NCBI RefSeq assembly: GCF_003265705.1
Contig: NW_020313157.1
Location: 434,001-498,000 of the forward strand
Origin: Callorhinus ursinus
Taxonomy: Eukaryota; Chordata; Mammalia; Carnivora; Otariidae
Length of the DNA stretch: 64,000 nt
Direction of reading: 5' to 3'
Below the pieces are notes generated by a model. That model was not told the DNA's origin. It did not search any database and saw nothing but the letters and a program-made list of their open reading frames with translations. A program made the position numbers and the translations under genes. Each line of letters opens with the position of its first letter. The first letter of the stretch is position 1. This document shows positions 12,585-24,289 of this stretch, one piece after another.

Positions 12585-13140
12585 CTCAGAAGGCATTCAT
12601 TTCCATCCTTTCTCCTTCCCACCCACCTCATTTCAATATGGCCCCAGAGGATAACAGAAAGCCTGCGCTCTATTCACAGAGGCTGACATACCAGCACACG
12701 ACCTACTTGCACCACGAACTGCCTCCTTACGCCTCTTGGCTCACACACCGTCTTTTGCTCCTGAGGCTTCTGCACCTGCCCTTCCCCATCCCTGGAACAC
12801 CATTTTCAATTCACCACCCGCCTAATGCTCTCTTATCCTCCTCTCAGGAGAATCGTCACCTCCTTCCAGAGACCCCTACTGGCCCACGCATCGGAAAAAT
12901 GCAACAGCCAACACCACCCCCTATGTTTTACACATCACCCTGTTTGTTTCCTGCAGAGCACCCTCCACAGTCTGAAAATGCCCTCTTGATTTACTTAACT
13001 TTTATATCATCTATTCCTCCAGAGGAACGCCTGCTCCATGGTGGCAGGGAACTTTCCTAGCTGAGTTGCTGCAGTATTCTCAATGCCTGGCAAAAATGTT
13101 TTGTGTGGCCAAATGAAAGAATGAATAAAAGGACTGAATG
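12585..13140 (+). mobile_element. L2 LINE 3' end
   Basis: Landmarks: CTCCTGAGGCTTCTGCACCTG, CCCATCCCTGGAACACC, GCCTGCTCCATGGTGGCAGGGA, AATGCCTGGC and a decayed AATGAAAGAATGAATAAAAG terminus. The 177-codon open frame at 12527-13060 is this L2 read in a chance frame. Confidence 0.8.
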
Positions 13141-13221
13141 TGCCATAAATATCTGTGGAAAGCACTGGCAATCACTGCCTCCCCTTGCTTATAAGGTTCT
13201 AGCAAGTCCAAACGTACACAT

Positions 13222-13360
13222 GCATTCATTCACTCCTCCCTTTATTTTTGCATCGAACAACTACTATGTATTAGGCTTACTCTAGGCATTGCGGGTAGAG
13301 TGACAGAAATGGAGAAGTCTCTGCCATCATGCTGCCTCCAGTCTAACGGATCAGAGAAAG
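13222..13360 (-). mobile_element. L2 LINE 3' end, reverse orientation
   Basis: Reads CATTCATTCACTCCTCCC, then ACTACTATGTATTAGGC and CTCTGCCATCATGCTGCCTCCAGTCTAAC, which is the reverse complement of the L2 3' end. It follows closely after a plus-strand L2 end. Confidence 0.65.
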
Positions 13361-13644
13361 CACAGCAAAAATGTTCTCTAAGTGTCTGGTGCCAAACAAA
13401 TACAAGAAATGTCAATTAACGAGAGAGGAATTAGAAGTGGGATCCTAAGCAATAGAAAGTAGCCATCTGCCTTTTTCTCAGCCAGGACCAATGAATCAGG
13501 GCCACAATATATGCCAGGAGGATCAGAAATAGCAGTGAAACCCCTTTCCCCCCAAGCCCTGCCAGGAGCCAGAAAGTTCCACCCAGAGAAGTTCTTTCCT
13601 ACCCCTATGCCAGGCCCAGGGATTGGGTTTGGGGATCGTTCGGC

Positions 13645-13728
13645 CAGGGTTACTTGGGTCGCCTCTGCCTTAAGATTATTTAATCCGACACTCGCTAGTG
13701 GAAACTGTAAGCATCTGCTAGCCCACCG
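13645..13728 (+). repeat. 84-bp inverted duplication, left copy
   Basis: This segment is repeated in reverse complement at 14508-14591 with 82 of 84 bases identical. The differences are at 13693 and 13725. The core reads TTAAGATTATTTAATCCGAC. It does not resemble any interspersed repeat I know. Beyond both ends the similarity stops abruptly. Confidence 0.95.
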
Positions 13729-14507
13729 TTTCTGAGTTTCTCCCCACAGCGGTGGCCTACAGGTCCGCTGCTCATTTCTCCAGCTTGCTTGCACTCAGCA
13801 TGGTTGAAGGGCCAGGGCGGGGGCCCTCCTGAGCTATTGTGCCTGCGAGCTGACCCTGTCTGACACAGCCTCTCTCAATGGGGCCGGGGCATCATGCAGA
13901 CAGCCACAGGCCAGGGCTCAGCCAGGCAAAGTTCTCACGGGGAGCTCCCGGAAATAGGAAACTTTATTGATGAATGGAACTTTCTTTGCTTTCCTTAATT
14001 GAATTAAACAGCACACTGGGACACCTCTCCTCGTCCATTAAAAAGGTCTCTGCAGAAGGGGCAATTACGCCCACGCTTTGTCAGCTCTGCCTCATTCACG
14101 GGATGACATCTCCGGCGCATCACCCAGCCCCCTTAGGCAACGACGCACCAACCTGATTTTGTTTACAATGCTGCAATTTCTTTCTCTTCCAGAAGACTAT
14201 TATTTGCCTGACAAACTACACTGTTTTTACCCGGCCACTATGAATAAACAAGCATTATGTTTCCTCTTGGGGCAGACGGCCTGGTTAAATGAATCAGAAA
14301 ACCCTAAAAAAGATTGTCTACCCTCAGTCCATCAGCTACCGGACAATTACTCAAGGGCCAGCTGTAAGGAAAACAGATGGCGCGTGAGCGCTAATAGCTC
14401 GGGCTTCCTCCACTCGGGCAAAGGCAGAAAAGCAGCGTTTGTACGTTCTCACGCGGAAACCGCCGCGAAATGGCAGGCAGAACTGCCGAATGGTGCAGGA
14501 CTCGGGT
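13729..14507. other. Spacer between inverted 84-bp copies
   Basis: The 779-bp spacer holds no recognised gene or repeat. Its right part (from about 14360) is CpG-rich. The part at 14170-14270 has a polypyrimidine tract followed by AG (CTTTCTCTTCCAG at 14181-14193). This resembles a splice acceptor, but no supported exon follows. Confidence 0.5.
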
Positions 14508-14660
14508 CGGCGGGCTAGCAGATGCTTACAGTTTCCACTAGCAAGTGTCGGATTAAATAATCTTAAGGCAGAGGCGACCCAAGTAACCCTGCGCCTAACA
14601 CCGCCCCTCCCCCTCCCCGGCGCCCGTAGGTTCCCCGAAATGGGAGAAGCACAGGAGGAA
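14360..14660. promoter_or_regulatory. Small CpG-rich patch
   Basis: CpGs cluster here (GGCGCGTGAGCGC, TCACGCGGAAACCGCCGCG, CCGGCGCCCG) against a CpG-poor background. The patch covers the right-hand inverted copy. It may be a minor promoter, an orphan CpG island or an enhancer. No exon is evident. Confidence 0.45.
14508..14591 (-). repeat. 84-bp inverted duplication, right copy
   Basis: Reverse complement of 13645-13728 with two substitutions. This copy lies inside the small CpG-rich patch, whereas the left copy lies in CpG-poor DNA. The left copy carries CG at 13693-13694 where this copy reads TG equivalent, so CpG decay could explain one difference. Confidence 0.95.
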
Positions 14661-15792
14661 GGCCAGCCAGCCCACCTGAGATGAGGGCCTTGCCAGGCTT
14701 AACGAGAGCCCCCACAGGTCAGCCCTTCTCCCCTTTGTGGGAAGAATCAGGGCAATCAGGAGGATTGGTTACCTTGCCAAATTATGACATAGGATCTCTC
14801 CCGAAAGAGACATAAGGATCTGTGTTCTACCAGTCACCCAGGCCTAGAATTGTGCTCATTCTGGCCACTTAAATTCCTTAAACAATTCAGACATGAAGAT
14901 AATCTATCCTAATTCTTTTCTGCGTTATTGACACTATTGACTGGCCCCAATCCACAGCACAATCTAATAAATCAACAAGGGATTAAGCCAAGAAGAAAGA
15001 AGGTGATAAAATGCCATTTGGCCCCCTATAAATCATCAGACAGAGCAGCGCAAGGTAAGTACCTGGAATGAGAATTGAACTTTTCCACACAGCCATAATT
15101 GTTATGGCCCACCTAACGCTTCCCAAATTGATAACCATGGCTGGTGCGAGGGGGTCATCCCCTCTCCTCCAGCCTTACTCCCAGAGCCCACCTTCCCTTG
15201 ATTCTGCTCTGAGAACCACTTTCTAATTAAAGACAGAAAGGGTTGATATGCAGGTTTCAGTTCAATTGCTTTCGATCTGAAGATGTCCACAGTGAGCAAT
15301 GGCTTCATTTACCAGGAATTACCCTTTGTACAAACCACTTCACTATTTAAAACAAACCACATGGATCATCATTAAGTGGGAAAAATTACCAATCTTCGGA
15401 TATTGACAGTGGCATAACCCACTTTAAAGGCCCTTTTCCCCCCCTTTTAATGTGGATTTTAAGCATTTGACTTGTTTTTAAATTTAGGCAGATAAAAAAG
15501 GTTCTGAGTGAATAAGATTTGACAGATGAGAAGCTTTCTTTGAACAGGACTGGGAGACACTGATGGTGGTGTAGAAATAGGGAAAACTAAGTTAATATGT
15601 TACTTACCCTCTTTCAGGGAGTTAGAATTCAGTGTGAATCACAGCTCTGGAGGAGATCTGACACGGCACCGTGCGTCAGAAAACAAACCTCGTCCGCTCT
15701 GTCCATAGCCTTGTCTTCCCTACCATGTGATGGATGCTCTTTGGTGTGGCTCCCTGTGACTTAGGATAGGAAAGCATCTCTAGAGTTCTGTG

Positions 15793-15794
<2 letters not shown>

Positions 15795-15835
<41 letters not shown>
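15795..15835. repeat. (TG)n microsatellite
   Basis: About twenty perfect TG units on the plus strand. Confidence 0.95.
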
Positions 15836-15836
<1 letters not shown>

Positions 15837-18004
15837 TTGTTTTCTGTTTCTCTGTGAAAAACAAAACACACTGCTTTTTGACCTAGCTTGTAGAAATCCC
15901 CCAAATTTGGAATCTGTATTCAGAATTTCCCCTCAAAGCAAGGACGTTTAAATGGGTACCTGCTTTGGAACTCTGGGAAGATTCCATAGTAGGGATATGG
16001 GGGCTTGCAGTTCTTCTCACATGGGGGAAGATTTGCCATCAAAGGAGACACCCAGTAAACCACTGCAGTGTATCAAGAACGGAGGCTGAAGCAGGGATTT
16101 TCCCTGGACAGCAAGATTGAAGCCAGATGCTCCAGAGCTTACCTGTCCCTTCCACCTGAGAATGGTCTACAACCATGAGATAGATGTTATATACTAGGGT
16201 AGATGGATGTGTAGATACACATGTGTACCTATGTACCCCTGCACATATGCACATGACGGTATCGTTGGATTTGATATCTACCCCATCTTGCAATTCCAAA
16301 CTGTGGTACCATCTCTGATGTTAAGAGAGAGGAGAAAGATTTTAAAAAAAGAAAGAAATCGTAACTGTAGGGAAATATCTATCTAAAGCAGAGTTACTGG
16401 GGAATATAAATAAATGAAATGGAATCAGTCAAGGAATTTAAACACCGCAGTTGCCTCTTCCTTGGTCTGAATAAATAAGTTCTTTGCGGCAAAAGGGTTA
16501 TGTCCTTCTCACTTGGTCATTCACAGTAGACTCAGGTGTTGGGGTATCCCAACTGATTTTTGTTTTTAGGAAGTGTCTCAGGAACAAATCCGGGCGAGTG
16601 TAGGAAGAAAGGCTGGATGTCATGGCTGAGTCAAAGAAAGCAAATGATGAAGGGGTTTTCCTTAGATATTGGATGAGAAACAAGTGCTGTATGAACTTCA
16701 TTCTGGGAGAATACATTTCAGTGAAGACTCGGTGGCTCCTGATCAGAGTGTGTGCATTTATAAAACAGAATGATAAAGCCTCCAAAATAAGATCGTTGTG
16801 TTTTAATTATTTCCTTATGTAACTGGGGATCTGAAATGATGAAGACTCCAGAGAAAGAGGTTTACTTCTAAACAATAATAAAATAAAATGTTTCTAATGA
16901 AGATGTTATTTATCAGAGATGGTGCCTGATTCATCCATTTGATCAGCATACTCTGAGAGTACACATTAGCCCTCAAAATTAAATAGACATACGATCTCTA
17001 GCCCAAAGAGATCGCTATAGATGAACAGCAGATAGCAAATACAATGGTGATGTTTGGATAGAAGACGTATAGATGGTATCAGTAAGTGGTCTGTGGGGAC
17101 TGAAGTGAACTATTTCACACCCTTCATCAGCCAGTTGTCCGGACTGCTACATAAAAGCAATGACAGGGGACTTCTACACAAACATGGCAGCACCGGGTAG
17201 TAGAGATGACCTGAAGGTATGGCTCTCCCACCCTGACCGTGAGCCTTAGGCAGGGTGGGAGGTGTGGCTGGAAAACCAATTCTCAAACAGAGAGGCAAAA
17301 AATAATTGTCTTCCTGTACTATACTTTAGGCATTTAGTGAAACTCAGAAAAAATACATACGTGCACACACACACACACACATGCACGCACACCGCATTCT
17401 GAGGCTGTGTCACAGCATCCTCTTATCAACACTTTCGATGAAACCCTTACAAGCCCTTTCTGGGGGGGGGGTGCATCCCAAAGCACATTTCAAAACCCAC
17501 CTCCATCTATCTTCATATGGAAGCACGATGCTGCTTTAGTCACTTCTAAATATTTGTTATGGCTGCCAACGTTCCCTTTGAGCCTCCCCTTCCCAGGGCA
17601 GGAGTGTTTTCCCTCCTAGAAGAGACTGCCTGGCGGATGCTGAGGACGCCTGCATTTATCCCACAGACTTGTCCTTTTCATGGCAAGAATAACCTCTCAC
17701 TCAAACTCATTGCCTTCTATCCTAAGTTGTGCCTAAATGAGCAAGCTACTTTAACAATCTAGAAGGATGAAACATCAATTTATTAGAAAGAATAATGCAC
17801 AAAGAAACAGTGAGAACACTGAATACCTATAGCACTGTACTTGTTAAGTAATGCTGTTCAAATTAATTAATAAATAACATGAAAGAAGTGAATAGAGGAG
17901 GCAAAAGATCAACTCGTATTAATAATTTGATTAAATTCAACTGAGGCTTAGCCTCTGTAGAAATGCTCATTAGGATACTCTTCTGGTGGGTAACTGGTGT
18001 AAAA

Positions 18005-18031
18005 CACACACACATACACACACACACACAG
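18005..18031. repeat. (AC)n microsatellite
   Basis: An imperfect AC run with one CATACAC interruption. Confidence 0.9.
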
Positions 18032-19454
18032 AGGCATTCACAGCAAAGGTACAGAGATGGTAGAAGCAGATGAATCATATAATATGTTACCAGTAGGCGC
18101 TTGGGAGATGTTTTCTGGCACAATTTATTTAATGACAAATGGAATAAAACAATATTTAAAAGGATAAGCCAATTTGTTCCTAAGATATTAAAACAACGAA
18201 AAGAAAAGGCTGTTCTCGAAAAGACTTCCAACAGAAAATATGCCTTAGGAACATTTTCTGGAGGCAACCAACTTGATAATAAATTACCCAAATGTTCAAA
18301 ACAGAATTTTGACATTTTATGATACATATATTCCTACAACACAGATTGAAATTGAGGGTCTTTGGAGAAGGAGGCCCCTCCGAACACTTGTAAAGGAAGT
18401 TTTGTCAGCTACGACCACACACAGTTAAAAATGGTACTCTTGAAAGGAGTCAATTGAAAAACAGATAAAATGACTACAACCACTGTTAACTCTTCACAGA
18501 GCAAGACGGTGATCCAGGGAAGGGAGCAGGATTCTACCTGCGTGACAAAATCTTTCTAACCCTGCCAGTTCACAGGGACAGCCTCTGCCCAGAGCCAGAG
18601 AGCTGGGCTTGTCCCCCCACCAGGCGATGTGGAGCTGTTTCCCAAGCCCAGCAACCAACTTAGGCAGCAGCCCTACTAGTAAAGAGCGAGAGACAGAGAG
18701 GGTCCGAGGGAAACACCCAGAGAAAGACCAAGAGAAACACAATGAAAGGTTCTGATATGTACACAGGATGGAAAATAAAACAAACACAGAATCCCTTAAC
18801 AAGACCATTAAGGGGGAGTGGAGGAGGGGAGAGAAAACAAAAAACAAAAACAAAAACCTTTACACATGCCAACAAAGACAGCATCCTAAACCACTGCCTT
18901 CATCACAGCATGGCCAGTGAGTTTGGAGGCAGATTCCAGGGCTGACACGCTCCAGAAACCCAAAGGCTCAGATCCCAAGCGGACTGAATAAAGCACAACC
19001 CAGACAAACTTGAGAAAACAAAAATACTGAGCACACAAACATATATACATGTCTTTTCACTCCCTATTAAAACGCCTAAATTAAAACTCCAGGCATGGGA
19101 GTGCCTCCACAAAGATCCAAACTCTTAGCATCAAAGGGGTCTCAGACTCAGGTCCTCACCGGCCGCAGACACATGAGAGATGCAAGTAAAGAAAATGCAG
19201 TTTGCAATTTTAAACTCCCGGCACCCAGACTCAGAATCAGGCATTCGAAGTATTTAGAGAGGTGCAAAAACAGCGGGGCGTGGGGCGTCTGGGCTCCGCA
19301 GAGAACTAGGGGCCCGGATCCACCCCTCCCGTCCGAAAGCACAAGCCCCCTCCCCAACCCCCTCCAGGGTCCAAAGCGCAGCCCAGCGATGCGGGTACCC
19401 AGTCCGCCAAGCCTGAGCCCCGGAGGCAGCCACCGAGGGGAGAGCGCGCCTTAC

Positions 19455-19553
19455 CTGCTGTAAGTACATAAAAGTCAAGGCACACGAGAGCTGGGGACAC
19501 ATGCCCACGTTGGGGAGCGCCACGCAGGTGGCCCCCGTCAGAGGATGCTGCAT
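19455..19553 (-). CDS. Candidate first coding exon, unknown protein (partial)
   Basis: On the minus strand an ATG at 19553 (A at -3, a good Kozak purine) opens 33 codons beginning MQHPLTGATC and ending in CALTFMYLQQ. The frame then meets CAG/GTAAGG, a near-perfect splice donor, with the exon ending at 19455 in phase 0. An upstream in-frame ATG at 19598 would add 15 residues but has T at -3. An in-frame stop at 19626-19628 bounds the frame. The exon lies in the CpG island, as first exons often do. The peptide has several cysteines and a short hydrophobic end but no domain I recognise, so I name no gene. It could also be noncoding. The next exon would lie at lower coordinates, possibly outside the window. 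Confidence 0.35.
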
Positions 19554-19694
19554 CGTGTCTCTCTGGCGCCCGCCGAGCACGAGTGGGGACGCTCGCATGC
19601 AGTCACGCCGCTCTTTGCCTGCTCGCTACAATGTTTTGATTTTTTTTTTCCTTTTTAATTTTGCTGATTATCTAAGTCAAAACCCGGTGGCCGT

Positions 19695-19740
19695 CCCTCC
19701 TCTTCTGTCTCTCCTTCTCTCTCTCCCTCCCCCCGCCGCA
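19695..19740. repeat. Polypyrimidine (CT-rich) tract
   Basis: A nearly pure C/T run (TCCTCTTCTGTCTCTCC and CTCTCTCTCCCTCCCCCC) inside the CpG island. It is complementary in composition to the GA tract 300 bp downstream. Confidence 0.85.
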
Positions 19741-20015
19741 CCCGCGCGCGCCAATCCCTCCTCGCTGGCTTCCTTCCCTTTGGGTTTGCTAGATCGTGGC
19801 GTTCGTCTGCCTCCAACTAAGACACTCGAGAGGGCCAGGAAACTATTTTGTTGCCTTCGTGGTTGTACCCTTTTCCCGGTTTGTTGGGCCTGCTTTCTGA
19901 TGCCCCGCAAAGTGGACGGTGCCCCCACCCCACGCCCCCCACCCCGTGAAGAGGACAAGAACAGGCAAAGGCAACTTGTGGGGAAGGGGGAGGGGGTGGA
20001 TGCCCTCCTGTAGAT

Positions 20016-20101
20016 GCTGGGGGGGTGGGGGTGGGGGGAGAAAGCTAGGGGCGAGAGAGAGGGAGGGGAGAAAGGAGAGAGAGAGGAGAGAGAGAGAGAG
20101 A
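20016..20101. repeat. G-quadruplex-like run plus GA tract
   Basis: At 20019-20038 the plus strand has three G-runs of 5-7 separated by single Ts, a strong G-quadruplex motif. It is followed by GAGAGAGAGGGAGGGGAG-type purine repeats to 20101. Such tracts are common near promoters and can adopt non-B structures. Confidence 0.85.
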
Positions 20102-20660
20102 TTTTGACTCACACTGAGGCTCACTCCGTTGGTGCTGATGCTGCGTGCCTCCTCATTTGTCAAATGGGTCCAGGGGCAGGGTTGGGTTTTTTTTTTTTCC
20201 CTCCCCTCTGCCTTTTTTTTTCCCCCTCTAAAACGACTCACCAAAATTCAAATTGTGTCTGCTAAAAATCTCCATGGGGCGGGTGAGGAAGCGAGAGAGC
20301 GCCCCACATCGCCAGCATCCGGGCAAGGGGGACAATTAATGCGATTGCCCAGCTGGGACCCAGACTCTTAGATTTTGGTGGCGGTTTGTTTGCCCGACTC
20401 GTTGGCAAATAAACACAGAAATGGGATTCCCCCTCGAAAGAGTGCCGAGACGACGCCAGAGGCTGGGGACACGGGGAGCTGGGGAGCTGAGGGCTGCAGC
20501 GCCCGAGGCAGGGTGGATTCTGGGGGCCCCCACCCCCCGGCGGAATGGCGAGGCAGCGATGCGCCCCCAGGCTTTGGGGCGCAGCTTTCGCTCTGCGCCC
20601 TGCCTTGGCTGTGCAGGCAGCGGCTAGCGGTCGAACCAGCCTGAGCCGCTGAATGGGGAA

Positions 20661-23379
20661 ACCGCCCTGGCTGGCATGGAAGTCAAGCCTGTTGGACTAA
20701 CACGCCAGCCCCGCGTGAATGCAAGGGGGCTTCTCCGGCCCAGAATCCTTGCTCTTCTCAAATTATAAATGCACAGGGTGGGGAAGTCCGTGTCTGATAA
20801 GCCATTACTCTGTGGGCTGCAGCAGGCAAATTACAATGGTTTATTTATTTTATTTTTTCTTGCCTGGCCAGCCCTTCTTGGCCAAATTAGCATGCTGCTC
20901 TTGCAGAGGGGTCTCCCCCTTCCCTTTATTTTATGAAGTAATAATTATTCATTAGTAGATTTCGTTAGTCTTTATGCAATAAAATAGGATGTGATCTGCA
21001 AATCAAAAGAAAATATTAAGACTCTAACGCATCGTTGGTCCCCACAGGAAAAAAAAAAAGCACATTTTTGGCAGCAGTAAAATCATGATCAGGAATAGTA
21101 GCCATATTTTTTGAAATAGATTTTGACCCAGTGATTGGATTTTCTTTTTATTTTTCAGAGCAAGAGGCTGTCTGAACATCATCTTTTTTGATTCTTGGGT
21201 TCCCTGCAAGAAACCTGGCTGGGGGCTTGCCACCGGCCTACAGGATAGAGCACACCCTCAAAGGCATGAGAGCACCCCAAGAAGGAGCACGTCGGGCAGG
21301 ACCAGGGGATGGCCTCAGGGGGACATCCCTGCTGACCCCTCCATGGGGCTCATGGAGCCACTCTCAGCCAAAGGATAGCTTCTGAACTGAGCCATCAGCT
21401 TGAAAGGCACAACTCACTTTGAGGCTAATCAAAATGCTTTCTGAAGAAAAGGAAATTAATTATTCCACAGCTCCATTTTTTGTTGTTCTGTTTTGAAACG
21501 CCATCGAAAACTCTAAAGCCTTTGCTATGCCAACACTAGGCCCCGACCAGCCTTTTTCCTTCTATTCACTTTGCAAAACCAGTCCCTCCAGCACTCCAGG
21601 ACTCACACAGTCCATCAATTTAGAGGGGGCAATGCTAGCATGTTTCACCCGAAGCAGGAGTTGCTATGGGGGTTTAGGGGGCTTCCGGCTGGTATTTTAT
21701 GCTGCTAGGTTGGGGGGTGGTGTTTAGTTTGAAAAATCCTTGCTATATGTTGTCTAACAAATCACATTCACTGGACAAGGTCTGATTCACAAATAAACTG
21801 TTTCACTCTTGTCTTTCTTTTCTTACTTTCTGCCTGTCTTTTATTTATTTTTTATTTTGCAATTCACAAAATCAAAGAGAAAGCCACTCCACAAAGCATA
21901 CATGGAATAAAAGGTCAGAGAGTCTGCCTTTTCACTCCCCACTCTCTCCTTCCCATGCTTTCCAGTGTGTTCTACTGACAGGGGTTCACCCTGCTTTCCT
22001 GCATTTTTTTTCTTGCTGGCATTGGAAAAGCTTGCAAATGCCCCAAGAAGAGGACAGAATTTTCCCTTCAGCTCATTTTCATAAGAAACACGATAAATAA
22101 TACATGGCACTTTAATAAGACCTTATCTGAATGGTTTAATGAAAAACAAATACATTATGTAAAGAACCAATAACTGTTCTCGTCTGCACGGAGCCAACAC
22201 TGGTTTTCCAGTCCGTTTTCTCTCCAAAGTTGAAAACCCTCAGTGATGACTGGATTCCTACAGACCCATTTTGCAATAATGGCTCAGACTTCTTAAACCT
22301 AGGTCTTCCCAGTCAGGCACATCGGAAGTCTGCAGAATGAATCAATGGAATCCAGACTTTCTAAATTCACCTCAAAATGATATGGAGCCATTCTCTGGAC
22401 GACCGAGTCTGAAGGTCTCTGTACGAGTGTGTGCAAACACCGTGGCACACAGAGACAAACACACCCCTGCACACCCCCAGCATGGCAACTGCACAAAGGA
22501 GCAGGCAGGGAAGATTCTACAGCTAATATCAGTGCATGTTAATCAGGAACAGAGTATCCGATGACCCTAAATCAAAAGGTAATGCCGTATCTGCACAGAC
22601 TGCTCACTTGATGACAAAATTCTGCCCGCCTTCCAAGCAGCATCTGGGGATGCTGAATTTGAATTCCATCTCAACGGAGACTGGGAAAGAGCCACATCAA
22701 TGCCACTAGCCCCAAATGATTCTTCCACATCAATAAATGGGAGAAGTGGGGGAAGAAAATACTCTTTCCGTCTCTACAAAGAATCCCTGGGCACTCAGTA
22801 TCACTTGGGTGTAGATAGTGCATGCACATTCAAGGGCCACCCTCCTGCCTTTCAGCTACAAGGACCCTTAATTGAATGGTCACACATCCCCTGTAGGAAG
22901 CAGAGAGTGCCAGAAAACCAGCAATGAACAATGCCATCTTCAAATAAAAGTTCCTTAGGCAGAAGGCAGCTGCTCAGGTTTTAATTTGACCCACACAACA
23001 GTGTTTGTAACTTTTTCCTTCCCTCAAATCTGCCAGCTATTTAAAAAGAATAAAAGAAATCACTTTGGTTTTTACTCTCTTTCATAAATCCTTATTGTCA
23101 CTTCCTAAGGCTGTCAAAAGAGCATGCATTTCACGAAAGTGGGATCTTCTATGGGGGTTTTCATGCCTCAGAGCAAGAAAAATTCCAGTTAGACAGAAAG
23201 CGGGACTTCTTGATCTTAAATGTAATTATCTGTGCTGGGGTTAGCTCCCTGACGATGTCCAGGAGTCGCTCAGAAGTATTTTATTCTCGCTTCCACATTT
23301 TGATTGGGGCAGCTCCCTAGTCCAATCCTCAGTAAGGTGAGAATTAAAGTATCTGCAGAAAACCTTATCTCTGTCACAA
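20661..23379. other. Unique sequence beside the CpG island
   Basis: No exon or repeat family recognised. CpG density falls quickly after about 20720. The AT-rich parts at 20930-21010 and 21840-21870 are simple. Confidence 0.45.
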
Positions 23380-23560
23380 GCACTTTGAGTCACCTACTTG
23401 TTCAAATATTTGGAGGATATTTAGTGTTGACTGCATTCCAGGCCGTGTTCTAGCCCGTTTTTTCATCTGTAAAATGGGGCTAATAATAGCTTCCTCACAG
23501 AATTGCAGCGAGGCTCAGAGTTCTTTTCCTCCCTAATTCATGGACCATCACAATAAAAAT
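23380..23560 (+). mobile_element. MIR-like ancient fragment
   Basis: ATTCCAGGCCGTGTTCTAG and TTTCATCTGTAAAATGGGGCTAATAATAGC with CTCACAGAATTG are MIR landmarks. It is short and rearranged. Confidence 0.6.
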
Positions 23561-23619
23561 TTAACAACAGTGGAGAGAGTGCGTGAAATTAACAACTTAA
23601 AAACTGTTTGCCAAGTTAG

Positions 23620-23665
23620 GACACACACACACACGCACGTGCGCGCACACACACACACACACACC
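23620..23665. repeat. (AC)n microsatellite
   Basis: AC units interrupted by GCACGTGCGCGC in the middle. Confidence 0.95.
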
Positions 23666-24289
23666 ATCTGTCATCATCATCATTTCATAAAGGAAAGAGC
23701 ATTTTATACCAAAAAGTAAGAAGGACATAATCTCAAAATAAGGGACAGCCCTTCAAATTGATTAAATTTAGGTCTATTAAAATTTTCACTAAATTGCCCT
23801 TAATTTTCTCATTTAGCTGCAGTCTGTTGAAAATGTCATTATGGAATCAGATGAATCCGAGGATCAGCATTTGGGAACCACCGAGATAATGAATGTAAAG
23901 GGCTTCTTAGCACAGGCGCTGGCACACCAAGAATCAACAATGCATGTTCACCGTTGTGGAGACGCTTGCAACCGACAGACAGTTACATTCATTAGGCCTG
24001 GATAACTACCCTCCTCACCCCGGAGAGACTCACTGCAGCAAAACAAACCAAACATCTCACTCAATTCTTCGTGCCCCGAGCCCCAGAGTCGCATGCCTTT
24101 CACAAGGGGGGAGGTGCTTAATAAAAGTCAGATGGGGTGAATTTGTGGAATCACCAGATTCCTCAATGACATAGTGGTTGCGGCCCTGTTCGTTCAAGGC
24201 CACCTGAAATATGAGAGCTGTGATGAAGTATTTGGGAACTCTTTCTGGCTCATATGAGGGCCTGCAGTGTACTGTGAAGTGGGGGGTAC
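23666..24289. other. Unique sequence, nothing recognised
   Basis: A short CAT repeat lies at 23670-23682. Nothing else could be assigned. Confidence 0.4.

Larger units (their letters stand above)
14661..19254. other. Unique sequence with AC/TG microsatellites
   Basis: No gene or interspersed repeat could be assigned. Dinucleotide repeats occur at 15795-15835 (TG), 17364-17390 (AC, with GCACGC interruptions) and 18005-18031 (AC, interrupted). The 154-codon minus-strand frame at 17863-18327 runs through the last of these and has no domain features. Confidence 0.5.
19255..20660. promoter_or_regulatory. CpG island, candidate promoter
   Basis: This is the only long CpG-dense, GC-rich interval in the window. 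It contains a GC box (GGGGCGGG at about 20278-20285) and a CCAAT motif in GCGCGCCAATCCC at about 19745-19757. It also has an A/T-rich stretch at 19636-19665 and strong purine/pyrimidine tracts. Its left part overlaps a minus-strand open frame ending at a consensus splice donor. This supports a promoter reading toward lower coordinates. Exact start sites cannot be seen. Confidence 0.75.

Noticed and set aside
12527..13060. 177-codon open frame on the plus strand
   Set aside because: It lies almost entirely in an L2 3' end and ends within it. There is no host gene signature.
14160..14260. Possible splice acceptor (polypyrimidine plus CAG) with an open frame
   Set aside because: No matching donor with preserved frame or known peptide could be supported.
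13378..14684. The same peptide stretch encoded on minus strand near 13.7 kb and plus strand near 14.5 kb, suggesting a duplicated exon
   Set aside because: The shared peptide follows from the 84-bp inverted DNA duplication. The frames differ outside it and lack splice support on both sides.
17863..18327. 154-codon minus-strand frame, Leu/Cys-rich
   Set aside because: It runs through an AC microsatellite (giving a Cys-Val run) and shows no family features.
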